8,457 nt of DNA from Bacillota bacterium (GCA_029219125.1 JAQXSU010000120.1:1-8457), one strand, 5' to 3'; positions 1 to 6,963 are shown, counted from the stretch's first letter. Notes: generated by a model from the sequence alone, not told the origin. Translations and numbers: made by a program.

Positions 1-2633
1 GATTTCGGATACAGACCGGTGCCCCATTCCAGCTCCGGAAGCTTCTGTCCCAGCATAACGGCGGTCGCCGCCTTTACCATCTGTACACCGGTCACCTTGC
101 TGAGAATCGGCACCGTCCGGGACGCCCGCGGATTTACCTCAATGACATAGATCTCTTTTCCGTCATATACATACTGTACATTCATCAGACCGCAGACGTG
201 CAGAGCGCGGGCAATGCGCTCCGTATAGTCGATGGCCTTGTCCACCACTGCATCCGGCAGAGAGTAAGCCGGGTAAACTGAAATACTGTCTCCTGAATGA
301 ATACCGGTTCTTTCGATATGTTCCATGACACCGGGTACAAGCAGATTCTCTCCGTCCCCTACCGCATCCACCTCAAACTCGATGCCCTCTACATATTTGT
401 CGATGAGAACCGGATGCTCGGTAGAAAGAGAGACTGCTTCTTTCAGGTATTTCTGCAGCTCCTCATCGTTGTAGACCACCTGCATGGCTCTGCCGCCGAT
501 GACGAAGGAAGGCCGAACAATCAGCGGATATCCAAGTTTTTCCACAATGGCAGAGGCCTGGCTTTCTTCCGTGATTGCACCGCCGTCCGGGGTCGGGATT
601 CCGATTTCATGAAGGAGATCCGAGAATTTTTCCCGATCCTCGGCCAGATCAATATATTTATTCGGTGTCCCCAGTACAGGTATGCCTCTGGCCGATAAGC
701 CCTCCGCCAGATTCAGGGCCGTCTGTCCGCCCAGCTGCAGGATGACGCCTTTCGGACGTTCCTTCTGAATGACGCTCATGATATCGTCCACATGAAGTGC
801 TTCGAAATACAGCTTGTCTGCCGTATCAAAATCCGTGCTTACCGTTTCCGGATTATTATTTACGATAATCGACTCATATCCAAGCTCCCGGAGTGCCCAT
901 ACCCCCTGCACGCAGCAATAGTCGAATTCGATTCCCTGTCCGATCCGGATCGGGCCGGATCCCACCACCAGAACCTTATCTCTGTCGTCAGCCACTGACT
1001 CATCTTCTTCGTCATAGCAGGAATAGTAATACGGTGTGGCGGCCTCAAACTCTCCGGCACAGGTGTCAACCATTTTATAGACCGGATGAATATTATAATA
1101 TGTCCTCAGATCATGGAGTGCATTGGCACTGATGCGGGACAGGCTGAGGATCTCCGCATCGGTGAAGCCCAGGGCCTCTGCTTCTGCAATCAAACCGGCG
1201 GAAATCGTCTCTGTCTCCAGCCTTTTCTCCATCTGTACGATGTTTTCGATCCTGCTGAGGAACCACATATCGATTCCTGTCTTTTCATGAATCTCCTGCA
1301 GGTCCATAACGCTTCTGCGCAGCAGTTCTGCGATGACGAAGATTCTTTCGTCATCGCATGCCATGAGTTTTTCTTTCAGGCCATCTGTTGTCAGCCCTGT
1401 CACATATGGGATCCGCAGCCCGTCACAGCGGACCTCCAGAGAGGTAACCGCCTTCAGCAGTGCACTTTCAAAGGATCGGCAGATAGACATCACTTCACCG
1501 GTGGCTTTCATCTGTGTCCCCAGCTTCCTGCTGGCTGTCCGGAATTTATCAAACGGCCATTTCGGAAATTTCACCACACAGTAATCCATGACCGGTTCGA
1601 ACAGGGCGCTGGATTCTTCTGTAATATAGTTGGACAGTTCATCCAGACTGTAACCCAGAGCGATTTTCGCTGCAATCTTGGCGATTGGATAGCCTGCAGC
1701 CTTGGAAGCCAGTGCAGAAGACCGGCTCACCCTCGGATTCACTTCGATGACGATATACTGACTGGAGTTTGGATTCAGTGCAAACTGCACATTGCACCCT
1801 CCCTCGATTTTCAGTGCACGGATGATCTTTAAAGAAGCATCCCGCAGCATCTGATATTCGGCATCTGCCAGTGTCTGGGTCGGCGCCACGACGATGCTGT
1901 CGCCCGTATGGATTCCCACCGGATCCAGGTTTTCCATGGAACAGATGATGATGCAGTTGTCCTTGCTGTCCCGGATGACTTCATATTCGATTTCCTTCCA
2001 TCCGGCTACCGATTTTTCTATGAGAACCTGCCCGATGGCACTCTTTTCGATGCCCAGCTGAACCAGCGTTTCCAGGCTCTGCATGTCCTGGGCGATGCCG
2101 CCTCCTGTGCCTCCCAGGGTGAAGGCCGGACGAATGATGACAGGGAATCCTTCCTGCTTGACGAATGCTTCTGCCTCCGCCAGATTGGTGGCGATGGCGG
2201 ATGCAGGAATCGGCTCGCCGATCTCATTCATCAGCGCCTTGAACTGTTCCCTGTCTTCTGCCTTTTCAATCGCTTCTTTATTTACCCCAAGAAGTTCTAT
2301 GCCCAGCTCTTCCAATACACCTTTTGACTCCAGCTCCATGGCCAGATTCAAACCGGTCTGGCCGCCGAAGCCCGCCAGAATTCCATCCGGTTTTTCCTGC
2401 CGCAGAACTGCTTCTACTGCCTCAAATGTCAGCGGTTGGATATAAACACGATCCGCTATACCCTGGTCGGTCATAATGGTGGCCGGATTGCTGTTTATGA
2501 GCACCGTTTCGATTCCTTCCTCTTTTATGGCCTTGCAGCACTGGGTTCCTGCGTAGTCAAACTCGGCAGCCTGCCCGATGATAATGGGACCGGAACCGAT
2601 GATCAGTACTTTTTTAATATTCTTTTTCAGCAT
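1..2633 (-). CDS. carB: Carbamoyl-phosphate synthase large subunit, 3' end cut by window edge
   Basis: This subunit uses two ATP to make carbamoyl phosphate in the cytoplasm from bicarbonate and ammonia, the ammonia being tunnelled from the CarA glutaminase. I translated the minus strand from ATG 2633. About 877 codons are open, against roughly 1070 in the family, so the C-terminal allosteric domain lies beyond the left edge. The duplicated synthetase architecture is clear. The first half opens with VLIIGSGPIIIGQAAEFDYAG (residues 9-29), has the ATP-binding AEDRE around 126-130, the glycine loop GGTGGG (174-179), and metal-binding Q283 and E297 followed by NPRVSRSSALASK. The second half starts near residue 552 with DKVLVVGSGPIRIGQG and repeats the ATP-grasp motifs (VIGGRAMQ, then EVNPRASRTVPILSK). 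The start follows a GAGGGG ribosome site (2640-2645) that overlaps the carA stop, with 10 bases between the two genes, so carA and carB form one operon. I see no frameshift in the visible part. Confidence 0.98.
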   Translation of the reverse strand, partial: MLKKNIKKVLIIGSGPIIIGQAAEFDYAGTQCCKAIKEEGIETVLINSNPATIMTDQGIADRVYIQPLTFEAVEAVLRQEKPDGILAGFGGQTGLNLAMELESKGVLEELGIELLGVNKEAIEKAEDREQFKALMNEIGEPIPASAIATNLAEAEAFVKQEGFPVIIRPAFTLGGTGGGIAQDMQSLETLVQLGIEKSAIGQVLIEKSVAGWKEIEYEVIRDSKDNCIIICSMENLDPVGIHTGDSIVVAPTQTLADAEYQMLRDASLKIIRALKIEGGCNVQFALNPNSSQYIVIEVNPRVSRSSALASKAAGYPIAKIAAKIALGYSLDELSNYITEESSALFEPVMDYCVVKFPKWPFDKFRTASRKLGTQMKATGEVMSICRSFESALLKAVTSLEVRCDGLRIPYVTGLTTDGLKEKLMACDDERIFVIAELLRRSVMDLQEIHEKTGIDMWFLSRIENIVQMEKRLETETISAGLIAEAEALGFTDAEILSLSRISANALHDLRTYYNIHPVYKMVDTCAGEFEAATPYYYSCYDEEDESVADDRDKVLVVGSGPIRIGQGIEFDYCCVQGVWALRELGYESIIVNNNPETVSTDFDTADKLYFEALHVDDIMSVIQKERPKGVILQLGGQTALNLAEGLSARGIPVLGTPNKYIDLAEDREKFSDLLHEIGIPTPDGGAITEESQASAIVEKLGYPLIVRPSFVIGGRAMQVVYNDEELQKYLKEAVSLSTEHPVLIDKYVEGIEFEVDAVGDGENLLVPGVMEHIERTGIHSGDSISVYPAYSLPDAVVDKAIDYTERIARALHVCGLMNVQYVYDGKEIYVIEVNPRASRTVPILSKVTGVQMVKAATAVMLGQKLPELEWGTGLYPK

Positions 2634-2643
2634 GGCTTTCCCC

Positions 2644-3738
2644 TCATTTCTTCATCATTTCCACAAACTGGTCAAACAGAAACCGGCTGTCCCCCGGTCC
2701 CGGATTTGCCTCCGGATGATACTGAACGGAAAAAATCGGTCTGGTTCTGTGGCGCATTCCCTCCACCGTCCGGTCATTCAGGTTCAGCTCCGTCACTTCC
2801 ATATCCCGCAGGATGATGCTTTCTGCCTCCACCGCATAACCATGATTCTGAGAAGTGATATAGCTTCTGCCTGTCTCCCGGTTATAAACCCCGTGATTGG
2901 CACCACGGTGACCGTATTTCAGTTTGTAAGTTTTGCCTCCCGCCGCCAGGGCCAGGATCTGATGTCCCATACAGATGCCAAACATGGGCAGCGGCTTTCC
3001 GTCCTGCCGCACTGCCTCCATCAGCTTTCTGACCTCCTGCACCGCTTCCTGCGCGGCCTCCGGATCCCCGGGTCCGTTGGAAAGAAATATGCCATCCGGA
3101 TTGGATGCCAGAACCTCTTCCGCAGTAAATCCGTAAGGAAAAAGATGAACATTACAGCCCGACGCCTCCAGTGCTTTCAGAATGGAACGCTTGGCACCGA
3201 AATCCAGCACCGCCACATTCAGATTTTCTTCCTTATATACTGCCAGATCGGAAGGCGCTGCCCAGGAAGCTTCCTTCATATAGTCCGTCCTGAGGGTCGT
3301 TTCTTCGCAAAGCTTTTTCAGCTGACGGAAATTCAGATCCTCGGTGGTAATGACGCATTTGACCGTTCCTTCCTGCCGGATCTTTTTCGTGATTTTTCTC
3401 GTATCCACGCCGCAGACCCCCGGAACATCCATTTCTTTCAGCCACTGATCCAGCGTTTTCTCACATCTGTAGTTGGATGGCGAGTCACACACTTCCTTCA
3501 CCACCAGCCCTCTTGCGTAAATCCGATCTGACTGATTGTCCTCTGTGTTGATCCCGTAGTTTCCGGCCAGCGGCCAGGTCATTGTAATCACCTGTCCCAT
3601 ATACGATGGATCCGTCAGGGTTTTCTGATATCCTGTCATTGCCGTATTGAATACCAGTTCTCCGACACAGGTCTTTTTCGCACCGAAGCCCTTTCCCGTA
3701 AACAGGCTTCCGTCCTCCAGATAGACTTTCCCTTCCAT
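2644..3738 (-). CDS. carA: Carbamoyl-phosphate synthase small subunit (glutamine amidotransferase)
   Basis: This is the glutaminase subunit: it hydrolyses glutamine and passes ammonia to CarB. At 364 residues it is close to the usual family length. The N-terminal CPSase small-chain domain (about 1-165) begins GKVYLEDGSLFTGKGFGA and includes the conserved GVDTRKIT (110-117). The C-terminal class I amidotransferase domain (about 173-364) has the oxyanion segment SNGPGDP (220-226), the nucleophile elbow FGICMGHQ with C256, and the His-Glu pair in YHPEANPGP (H341, E343). All triad residues are present, so it should be active. I chose ATG 3738 rather than the in-frame ATG at 3762. Only the former has a good ribosome site (AGGAGAG, 3744-3750), and it matches the family N-terminus. 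It is the first gene of carA-carB and is divergent from argG, with ARG-box-like operators between them, which points to control by arginine rather than by pyrimidines alone. Confidence 0.98.
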   Translation of the reverse strand: MEGKVYLEDGSLFTGKGFGAKKTCVGELVFNTAMTGYQKTLTDPSYMGQVITMTWPLAGNYGINTEDNQSDRIYARGLVVKEVCDSPSNYRCEKTLDQWLKEMDVPGVCGVDTRKITKKIRQEGTVKCVITTEDLNFRQLKKLCEETTLRTDYMKEASWAAPSDLAVYKEENLNVAVLDFGAKRSILKALEASGCNVHLFPYGFTAEEVLASNPDGIFLSNGPGDPEAAQEAVQEVRKLMEAVRQDGKPLPMFGICMGHQILALAAGGKTYKLKYGHRGANHGVYNRETGRSYITSQNHGYAVEAESIILRDMEVTELNLNDRTVEGMRHRTRPIFSVQYHPEANPGPGDSRFLFDQFVEMMKK

Positions 3739-3743
3739 GCTTT

Positions 3744-3750
3744 CTCTCCT
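3744..3750 (-). promoter_or_regulatory. carA ribosome binding site
   Basis: Read on the minus strand, AGGAGAG sits five bases before ATG 3738. It decides the carA start, because the upstream in-frame ATG at 3762 has only A/T-rich sequence before it. Confidence 0.85.
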
Positions 3751-3775
3751 TTTATATATCATTTTTATGCATAGA

Positions 3776-3793
3776 TTTGTATTTTTACTCGAT
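3776..3793 (-). promoter_or_regulatory. Putative ARG box at the carA transcription start
   Basis: On the plus strand the 18-mer has TTG then ATTTTTA then TC in the spacing of an ARG box. By eye it agrees at about 12 of 18 positions with the Bacillus subtilis AhrC consensus as I recall it (CATGAATAAAAATKCAAK, read in reverse). It covers the expected carA transcription start (about 3792), where bound ArgR/AhrC would block initiation or escape. It is the weaker of the two sites flanking the carA -10. Confidence 0.45.
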
Positions 3794-3798
3794 AAACG

Positions 3799-3827
3799 AT
3801 TATACTCCCATTTTTCTTTATATGCAA
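3799..3827 (-). promoter_or_regulatory. Predicted carAB promoter
   Basis: Read on the minus strand, a perfect TATAAT -10 (3804-3799) lies 17 bases from a weak -35, TTGCAT (3827-3822). The start would fall near 3792, giving a leader of about 54 bases before the carA ATG. The -35 matches the sigma-A consensus at only three positions. AT-rich sequence with A-tracts further upstream (3846-3880) could act as an UP element. Confidence 0.65.
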
Positions 3828-3842
3828 GAGTATTTATTCATG
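3825..3842 (-). promoter_or_regulatory. Putative ARG box over the carA -35
   Basis: On the minus strand this reads CATGAATAAATACTCTTG. By eye it agrees at 14 of 18 positions with the recalled AhrC consensus, including an unbroken CATGAATAAA half. It overlaps the outer part of the carA -35 (TTGCAT), so bound repressor would compete with RNA polymerase. It is the best single ARG-box candidate in the window. Confidence 0.65.
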
Positions 3843-3875
3843 TTCTTGAAAAAATACTTAGTTTTTTAGGGTTTT

Positions 3876-3893
3876 TTCACAAATTTACTCTTG
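3876..3893 (+). promoter_or_regulatory. Putative ARG box (weak) over the argG -35
   Basis: About 11 of 18 positions agree by eye with the recalled ARG-box consensus, mostly in the TTTA-TC core. It ends inside the argG -35 (TTGATT, 3891-3896). Its centre is 22 bases from that of the next candidate at 3898-3915, close to the roughly one-helical-repeat-pair spacing of paired ARG boxes bound by one ArgR hexamer. It is weak alone, and the pairing makes it more plausible. Confidence 0.35.
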
Positions 3894-3919
3894 ATTTTAT
3901 GAATATTTGCGAGTATAAT
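3891..3919 (+). promoter_or_regulatory. Predicted argGH promoter
   Basis: TTGATT (3891-3896) and a perfect TATAAT (3914-3919) are separated by 17 bases, a good sigma-A promoter. Transcription should begin near 3926, giving a leader of about 62 bases before ATG 3988. The spacer holds an ARG-box-like half site, so repression by steric exclusion is expected. Confidence 0.75.
3898..3915 (+). promoter_or_regulatory. Putative ARG box half-site in the argG promoter spacer
   Basis: TATGAATA matches one arm of the ARG-box consensus almost perfectly, but the other arm (TTGCGAGTA) is degenerate. It lies between the argG -35 and -10. It may act with the neighbouring site at 3876-3893. Confidence 0.4.
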
Positions 3920-3948
3920 AACAAATGTTTCAACGAGATATTCAAAAT

Positions 3949-3966
3949 ATCAAATATTTATTCACA
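3949..3966 (+). promoter_or_regulatory. Putative ARG box in the argG leader
   Basis: ATCAAATATTTATTCACA agrees by eye at 13 of 18 positions with the recalled AhrC consensus, with an unbroken TTTATTCA arm. It lies about 23-40 bases downstream of the predicted argG start, where bound repressor could act as a roadblock or help a DNA loop with the promoter sites. It partly overlaps a small 6-bp leader hairpin (3937-3951). Confidence 0.5.
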
Positions 3967-3987
3967 TACAATGGGGAGGTAATTCAC

Positions 3988-5256
3988 ATGGCAAAAGAAA
4001 AAATCGTTCTGGCCTATTCCGGTGGCCTGGACACATCCATCATCCTGACCTGGCTGAAAGAGCAGTATGACTGTGAAGTCATCGCTGTATGCTGCAACGC
4101 AGGACAGAAAGAAGACTTTAAGGAAATTGAGGAGAAGGCCTACCGAACGGGCGCTTCCAAGGCATATATACTGGACATACAGAAGGAATTCGTAGAGGAT
4201 TACATCTGGCCGACCGTAAAGGCAGGCGCCATCTATGAAAACGCATATCTGCTGGGAACATCCATGGCTCGTCCGCTGATGGCGCAGAAGCTGGTGGAAA
4301 TTGCCGAACAGGAAGGTGCATACATCATCTGTCACGGCTGCACCGGCAAGGGCAACGATCAGGTTCGTTTCGAAACCACCATCAAGGCATTAAATCCTGC
4401 TATCAAGATTATTGCACCGTGGAGAAGCTGGGACTTCCATTCCAGAGAAGATCTGATCGAATACGCGAAGGCACATAACATTCCAATTCATCAGACTGTA
4501 GAGAAGATCTACTCCAGAGATGAAAACATCTGGCACATCAGTCACGAAGGCGGCAACCTGGAAAATCCGTGGAACGAGCATCTGAAAGACATCCACGTGC
4601 TGTCCTGCGAACCGGAAGACGCTCCGGATGAGGTAGAATTCGTGGAGATCGATTTTGAGAAGGGCATTCCTGTGGGTCTCAACGGCGAGAAAATGGACGC
4701 CGTCAGCCTGCTGGAAAAGCTCAACGAGCTTGGAAGCAAAAACGGTATCGGTACCATCGACATCATCGAAAACCGGCTTGTCGGCATGAAGTCCAGAGGT
4801 GTGTATGAAACCCCGGGCGGCACCATTCTCTATGCGGCACACGCCGACCTGGAACGTCTGATTCTCGACAGAGATACCATGCAGTATAAGAATATCGTGT
4901 CACAGAAGTTCTCTCAGCTGCTTTACGACGGACTGTGGTTTACGCCGCTGCGGGAAGCCATCAGCGCTTTCGTAGATAAGACACAGGAACAGGTGACCGG
5001 TACTGTAAAGATGAAGCTATATAAGGGCAATGCACTGCCGGTAGCCAGCAAGTCAGATTATGCACTGTACAGCGAAGAATTCGCCACCTTCAGTGCAGAC
5101 GAGGTTTACAACCAGCATGATGCAGAGGGATTCATCAATCTGTTCTCCCTGCCGCTGAAGATCCGCGCCATCCAGAAAGAACAGCTGGAAGGCGGTTCCA
5201 AGTACAGCCATGTGCTGGAAAAGAAGATTCTCAAAGGAGGAGACTTTAAAGAATGA
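3988..5256 (+). CDS. argG: Argininosuccinate synthase
   Basis: ArgG condenses citrulline and aspartate, using ATP (giving AMP and PPi), to form argininosuccinate, the penultimate step of arginine synthesis in the cytoplasm. The protein has 422 residues, a normal length for bacterial ArgG. The N-terminal PP-loop nucleotide motif is AYSGGLDTS (9-17). A second family signature, HGCTGKGNDQVRFE, is at 116-129 and includes the glycine loop and the aspartate/citrulline contacts. IAPWRSW and EGGNLENPW follow in the expected order. I chose ATG 3988 because it follows a strong ribosome site GGGGAGGT (3973-3980) and gives the standard MAKEKIVLAYSGG start. The in-frame ATG at 3925 falls at the predicted transcription start and has no ribosome site. 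The stop overlaps the argH start by four bases. It is divergent from carA across shared ARG-box-like operators. All key motifs are intact. Confidence 0.98.
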   Translation: MAKEKIVLAYSGGLDTSIILTWLKEQYDCEVIAVCCNAGQKEDFKEIEEKAYRTGASKAYILDIQKEFVEDYIWPTVKAGAIYENAYLLGTSMARPLMAQKLVEIAEQEGAYIICHGCTGKGNDQVRFETTIKALNPAIKIIAPWRSWDFHSREDLIEYAKAHNIPIHQTVEKIYSRDENIWHISHEGGNLENPWNEHLKDIHVLSCEPEDAPDEVEFVEIDFEKGIPVGLNGEKMDAVSLLEKLNELGSKNGIGTIDIIENRLVGMKSRGVYETPGGTILYAAHADLERLILDRDTMQYKNIVSQKFSQLLYDGLWFTPLREAISAFVDKTQEQVTGTVKMKLYKGNALPVASKSDYALYSEEFATFSADEVYNQHDAEGFINLFSLPLKIRAIQKEQLEGGSKYSHVLEKKILKGGDFKE

Positions 5257-6626
5257 AGATGTGGAACGGCAGATTTGCCAAAGAAGAAAACCCTGCGGCC
5301 AATGCTTTTAACTCTTCCACATCGTTTGACGGCCGCATGTGGAAACAGGATATCCTGGGCAGCATAGCCCATGCGAAAATGCTCGGAAAACAGGGCATTA
5401 TTACAGAAGAAGAGTCCGAATGTCTGGTGACCCATCTGAAAGAGATTTATTGGGATATGGAAGCCGGACGTCTGGATTTTGAGCCGGAGGATGAAGACAT
5501 CCACATGTTCGTGGAACGGATTCTCACCCACCGCATCGGTGAAACCGGCAAAAAGCTCCATACTGCCAGAAGCCGCAACGACCAGGTTGCTCTGGACTTC
5601 CGCATGTATCAGAAGGAGCTCATTGAAGACATCGACAAAGCACTCTATTCTCTTTTAGAAGTTTTGTACAGGCTGGCATGTGGGCATCAGGACACGGTTC
5701 TCCCCGGGTTCACCCACATGCAGAAAGCCCAGCCTGTGCTGCTGGCCCAGCATCTGCTTGCCTACTATCAGATGTTTGCCCGCGACAGAGAACGTTTCTC
5801 TGACTGTCTGAAGCGGACGGACTGCATGCCGCTGGGTGCAGGCGCTCTGGCAGGTACCACATACAATACGGACCGCCAGTATCTGAAAGAGGAGCTGGGT
5901 TTCTCGAAACTATGCACCAACAGCATGGATGCGGTCAGCGACCGGGATTTCGCCATTGAATTTCTCAGCTGCTGCTCCATGGCCATGATGCACCTGTCCC
6001 GTCTCTGTGAGGAGCTGATCCTCTGGTGCAGTCCGGATTTCGGCTTCATCGAGATGGACGACAGCTACTCCACCGGAAGCAGCATCATGCCGCAGAAGAA
6101 AAATCCGGATCTGGCAGAACTGATCCGTGGCAAGACCGGCCGTGTCTACGGCGATCTGATGGGTCTGCTGACAGTGATGAAGAGTCTGCCGCTGGCCTAT
6201 AACAAGGATATGCAGGAAGACAAGGAGCCTGTTTTCGACGCCTACGATACGCTGACCGCCTGTCTGGATATGATGCAGGCCATGCTGTCCACCATGACGG
6301 TGAAAAAGGACGTCATGGCTGCCTCCGCAAAATCCGGCTTCATGAACGCCACCGACGCTGCAGACTATCTGGTTTCCAAGGGTCTTGCATTCCGTGACTG
6401 TCATGAGATCATCGGCAGGATGGTGCTTTACTGTATAGGCGAAGGCAAGAATCTGGAGGATTTGTCTCTGGAAGAGATGAAGCAGTTCTCCGACGCTTTC
6501 GACGAAGATGTGTATGAGCATATCGATATCCTCGCCTGCATCAAGGCAAAGAAATCGGAAGGCTCCACTTCACCGGCAAGCGTGCAGGCACAGCTTGCCG
6601 CAATCAAAGCGGAAATGGACTTTTAG
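5253..6626 (+). CDS. argH: Argininosuccinate lyase
   Basis: ArgH splits argininosuccinate into arginine and fumarate, the last step of arginine synthesis. It belongs to the fumarase/aspartase superfamily and normally works as a homotetramer whose active sites are built from several chains. The 457-residue length is typical. Visible signatures are MWNGRF at the N-terminus, ARSRNDQV (105-112), the catalytic-histidine segment GFTHMQKAQP (H155), and the superfamily loop GSSIMPQKKNPD (275-286), which carries the catalytic serine. The first ATG (5253) overlaps the argG stop as ATGA. The strong ribosome site AAAGGAGGAG (5233-5242) inside the end of argG lies 10 bases before it. A second in-frame ATG two codons on (5259) cannot be excluded, but starting there would change little. 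The overlap implies translational coupling and one argG-argH transcript, which ends at the hairpin just downstream. Confidence 0.98.
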   Translation: MKMWNGRFAKEENPAANAFNSSTSFDGRMWKQDILGSIAHAKMLGKQGIITEEESECLVTHLKEIYWDMEAGRLDFEPEDEDIHMFVERILTHRIGETGKKLHTARSRNDQVALDFRMYQKELIEDIDKALYSLLEVLYRLACGHQDTVLPGFTHMQKAQPVLLAQHLLAYYQMFARDRERFSDCLKRTDCMPLGAGALAGTTYNTDRQYLKEELGFSKLCTNSMDAVSDRDFAIEFLSCCSMAMMHLSRLCEELILWCSPDFGFIEMDDSYSTGSSIMPQKKNPDLAELIRGKTGRVYGDLMGLLTVMKSLPLAYNKDMQEDKEPVFDAYDTLTACLDMMQAMLSTMTVKKDVMAASAKSGFMNATDAADYLVSKGLAFRDCHEIIGRMVLYCIGEGKNLEDLSLEEMKQFSDAFDEDVYEHIDILACIKAKKSEGSTSPASVQAQLAAIKAEMDF

Positions 6627-6652
6627 TCCTTTACCATAACCCCATAGTATTC

Positions 6653-6698
6653 TTTTAAAAATATCCGCCGGGCTACCCACCGGCGGATATTTTTAAAA
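6653..6698 (+). terminator. argGH intrinsic terminator with perfect 19-bp inverted repeat
   Basis: The arms 6653-6671 and 6680-6698 are exact reverse complements around an 8-base loop (GCTACCCA). The GC-rich inner stem (ATCCGCCGG paired with CCGGCGGAT) is followed by ATTTTTAAAA, the U-tract of a factor-independent terminator. Because the outer arms carry the complementary A and T runs, it could also work in the reverse direction. It lies 26 bases after the argH stop and only 7 bases before the next -35, so it insulates the riboswitch unit. Confidence 0.95.
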
Positions 6699-6705
6699 AT
6701 CCCTC

Positions 6706-6734
6706 TTGACAGGTGCGGCATTTTACGGCATAAT
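6706..6734 (+). promoter_or_regulatory. Predicted promoter of the glycine riboswitch-symporter unit
   Basis: A perfect TTGACA -35 (6706-6711) and CATAAT -10 (6729-6734, five of six matches) are separated by exactly 17 bases. The start should be near 6740-6742. The leader before the symporter ATG is then about 295 bases, enough for the aptamer and terminator seen there. Confidence 0.8.
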
Positions 6735-6762
6735 AGCAGACAACTGAACATTTCCCATGAAA

Positions 6763-6798
6763 CCTTCGGAATCGAAATTCATTATCAGAAACCGGAGG
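6763..6798 (+). ncRNA. Leader stem-loop 5' of the glycine aptamer (possible ghost aptamer)
   Basis: CCTTCGG (6763-6769) can pair with CCGGAGG (6792-6798) in a 7-bp stem with one G-U pair and a 22-base loop. It sits just before the aptamer, where single (non-tandem) glycine riboswitches are known to keep a reduced partner, the so-called ghost aptamer. The pairing is visible, but its identity as a ghost aptamer is inferred. Confidence 0.45.
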
Positions 6799-6805
6799 CG
6801 GAGGA

Positions 6806-6910
6806 ACTCTGGAGAATCCCGCTCAGGGCGGGTGCCGAAGGTGCAAGGCGTTTTGCGGCAGGTCAAGGAAGCCGGCAGGCGCTGAATCTCTCAGGCAAAA
6901 GGACAGAAGT
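6806..6910 (+). promoter_or_regulatory. Glycine riboswitch, single aptamer (gcvT-type RNA)
   Basis: This untranslated RNA binds glycine and controls the gene downstream. The family's conserved blocks appear in order: CTCTGGAGA (6807-6815); a P3 hairpin CCCGC/GCGGG (6818-6822 with 6828-6832); the core GCCGAAGGTGCAA (6834-6846); a variable P3 extension; then TCTCTCAGGCAAAAGGACAG (6887-6906). P1 can form between ACTCT (6806-6810) and AGAAGT (6905-6910) with one bulged A. There is only one aptamer; a second full copy is not present on either side. An intrinsic terminator follows (6964-6991), and the regulated gene is an AGCS symporter. In known cases with this gene arrangement glycine turns expression off, so that is the likely sign here, though the sequence does not prove it. 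Exact ends are approximate. Confidence 0.93.
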
Positions 6911-6915
6911 ACACA

Positions 6916-6936
6916 ATCCGTATCGCGCGGACGGAT
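6916..6936 (+). ncRNA. Hairpin between glycine aptamer and terminator
   Basis: ATCCGT (6916-6921) and ACGGAT (6931-6936) are exact complements around a 9-base loop. It is likely a folding spacer within the expression platform. No T-run follows, so it is not a terminator itself. Confidence 0.5.
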
Positions 6937-6963
6937 CAGGATGCACACTGCCATGTTCTTCGG

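Noticed and set aside
1086..1832. A 248-codon open frame on the plus strand.
   Set aside because: It lies antisense to carB, whose own frame is conserved throughout. Its translation is rich in Cys, His and Phe, shows no family motif and has no ribosome site. Other plus-strand frames over 297-3531 are likewise shadows of carB and carA.
3739..3762. Eight-residue extension of carA from the ATG at 3762.
   Set aside because: No Shine-Dalgarno precedes it. The next ATG (3738) has a strong one and matches the family start.
3925..3987. N-terminal extension of argG from ATG 3925.
   Set aside because: This ATG coincides with the predicted transcription start and has no ribosome site. The extra 21 residues are not part of the standard ArgG N-terminus.
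3739..3987. T-box or PyrR-type attenuator in the carA or argG leader.
   Set aside because: The leaders are only about 54 and 62 bases long. They have no T-box core and no terminator hairpin with a T-run, just a 6-bp hairpin at 3937-3951.
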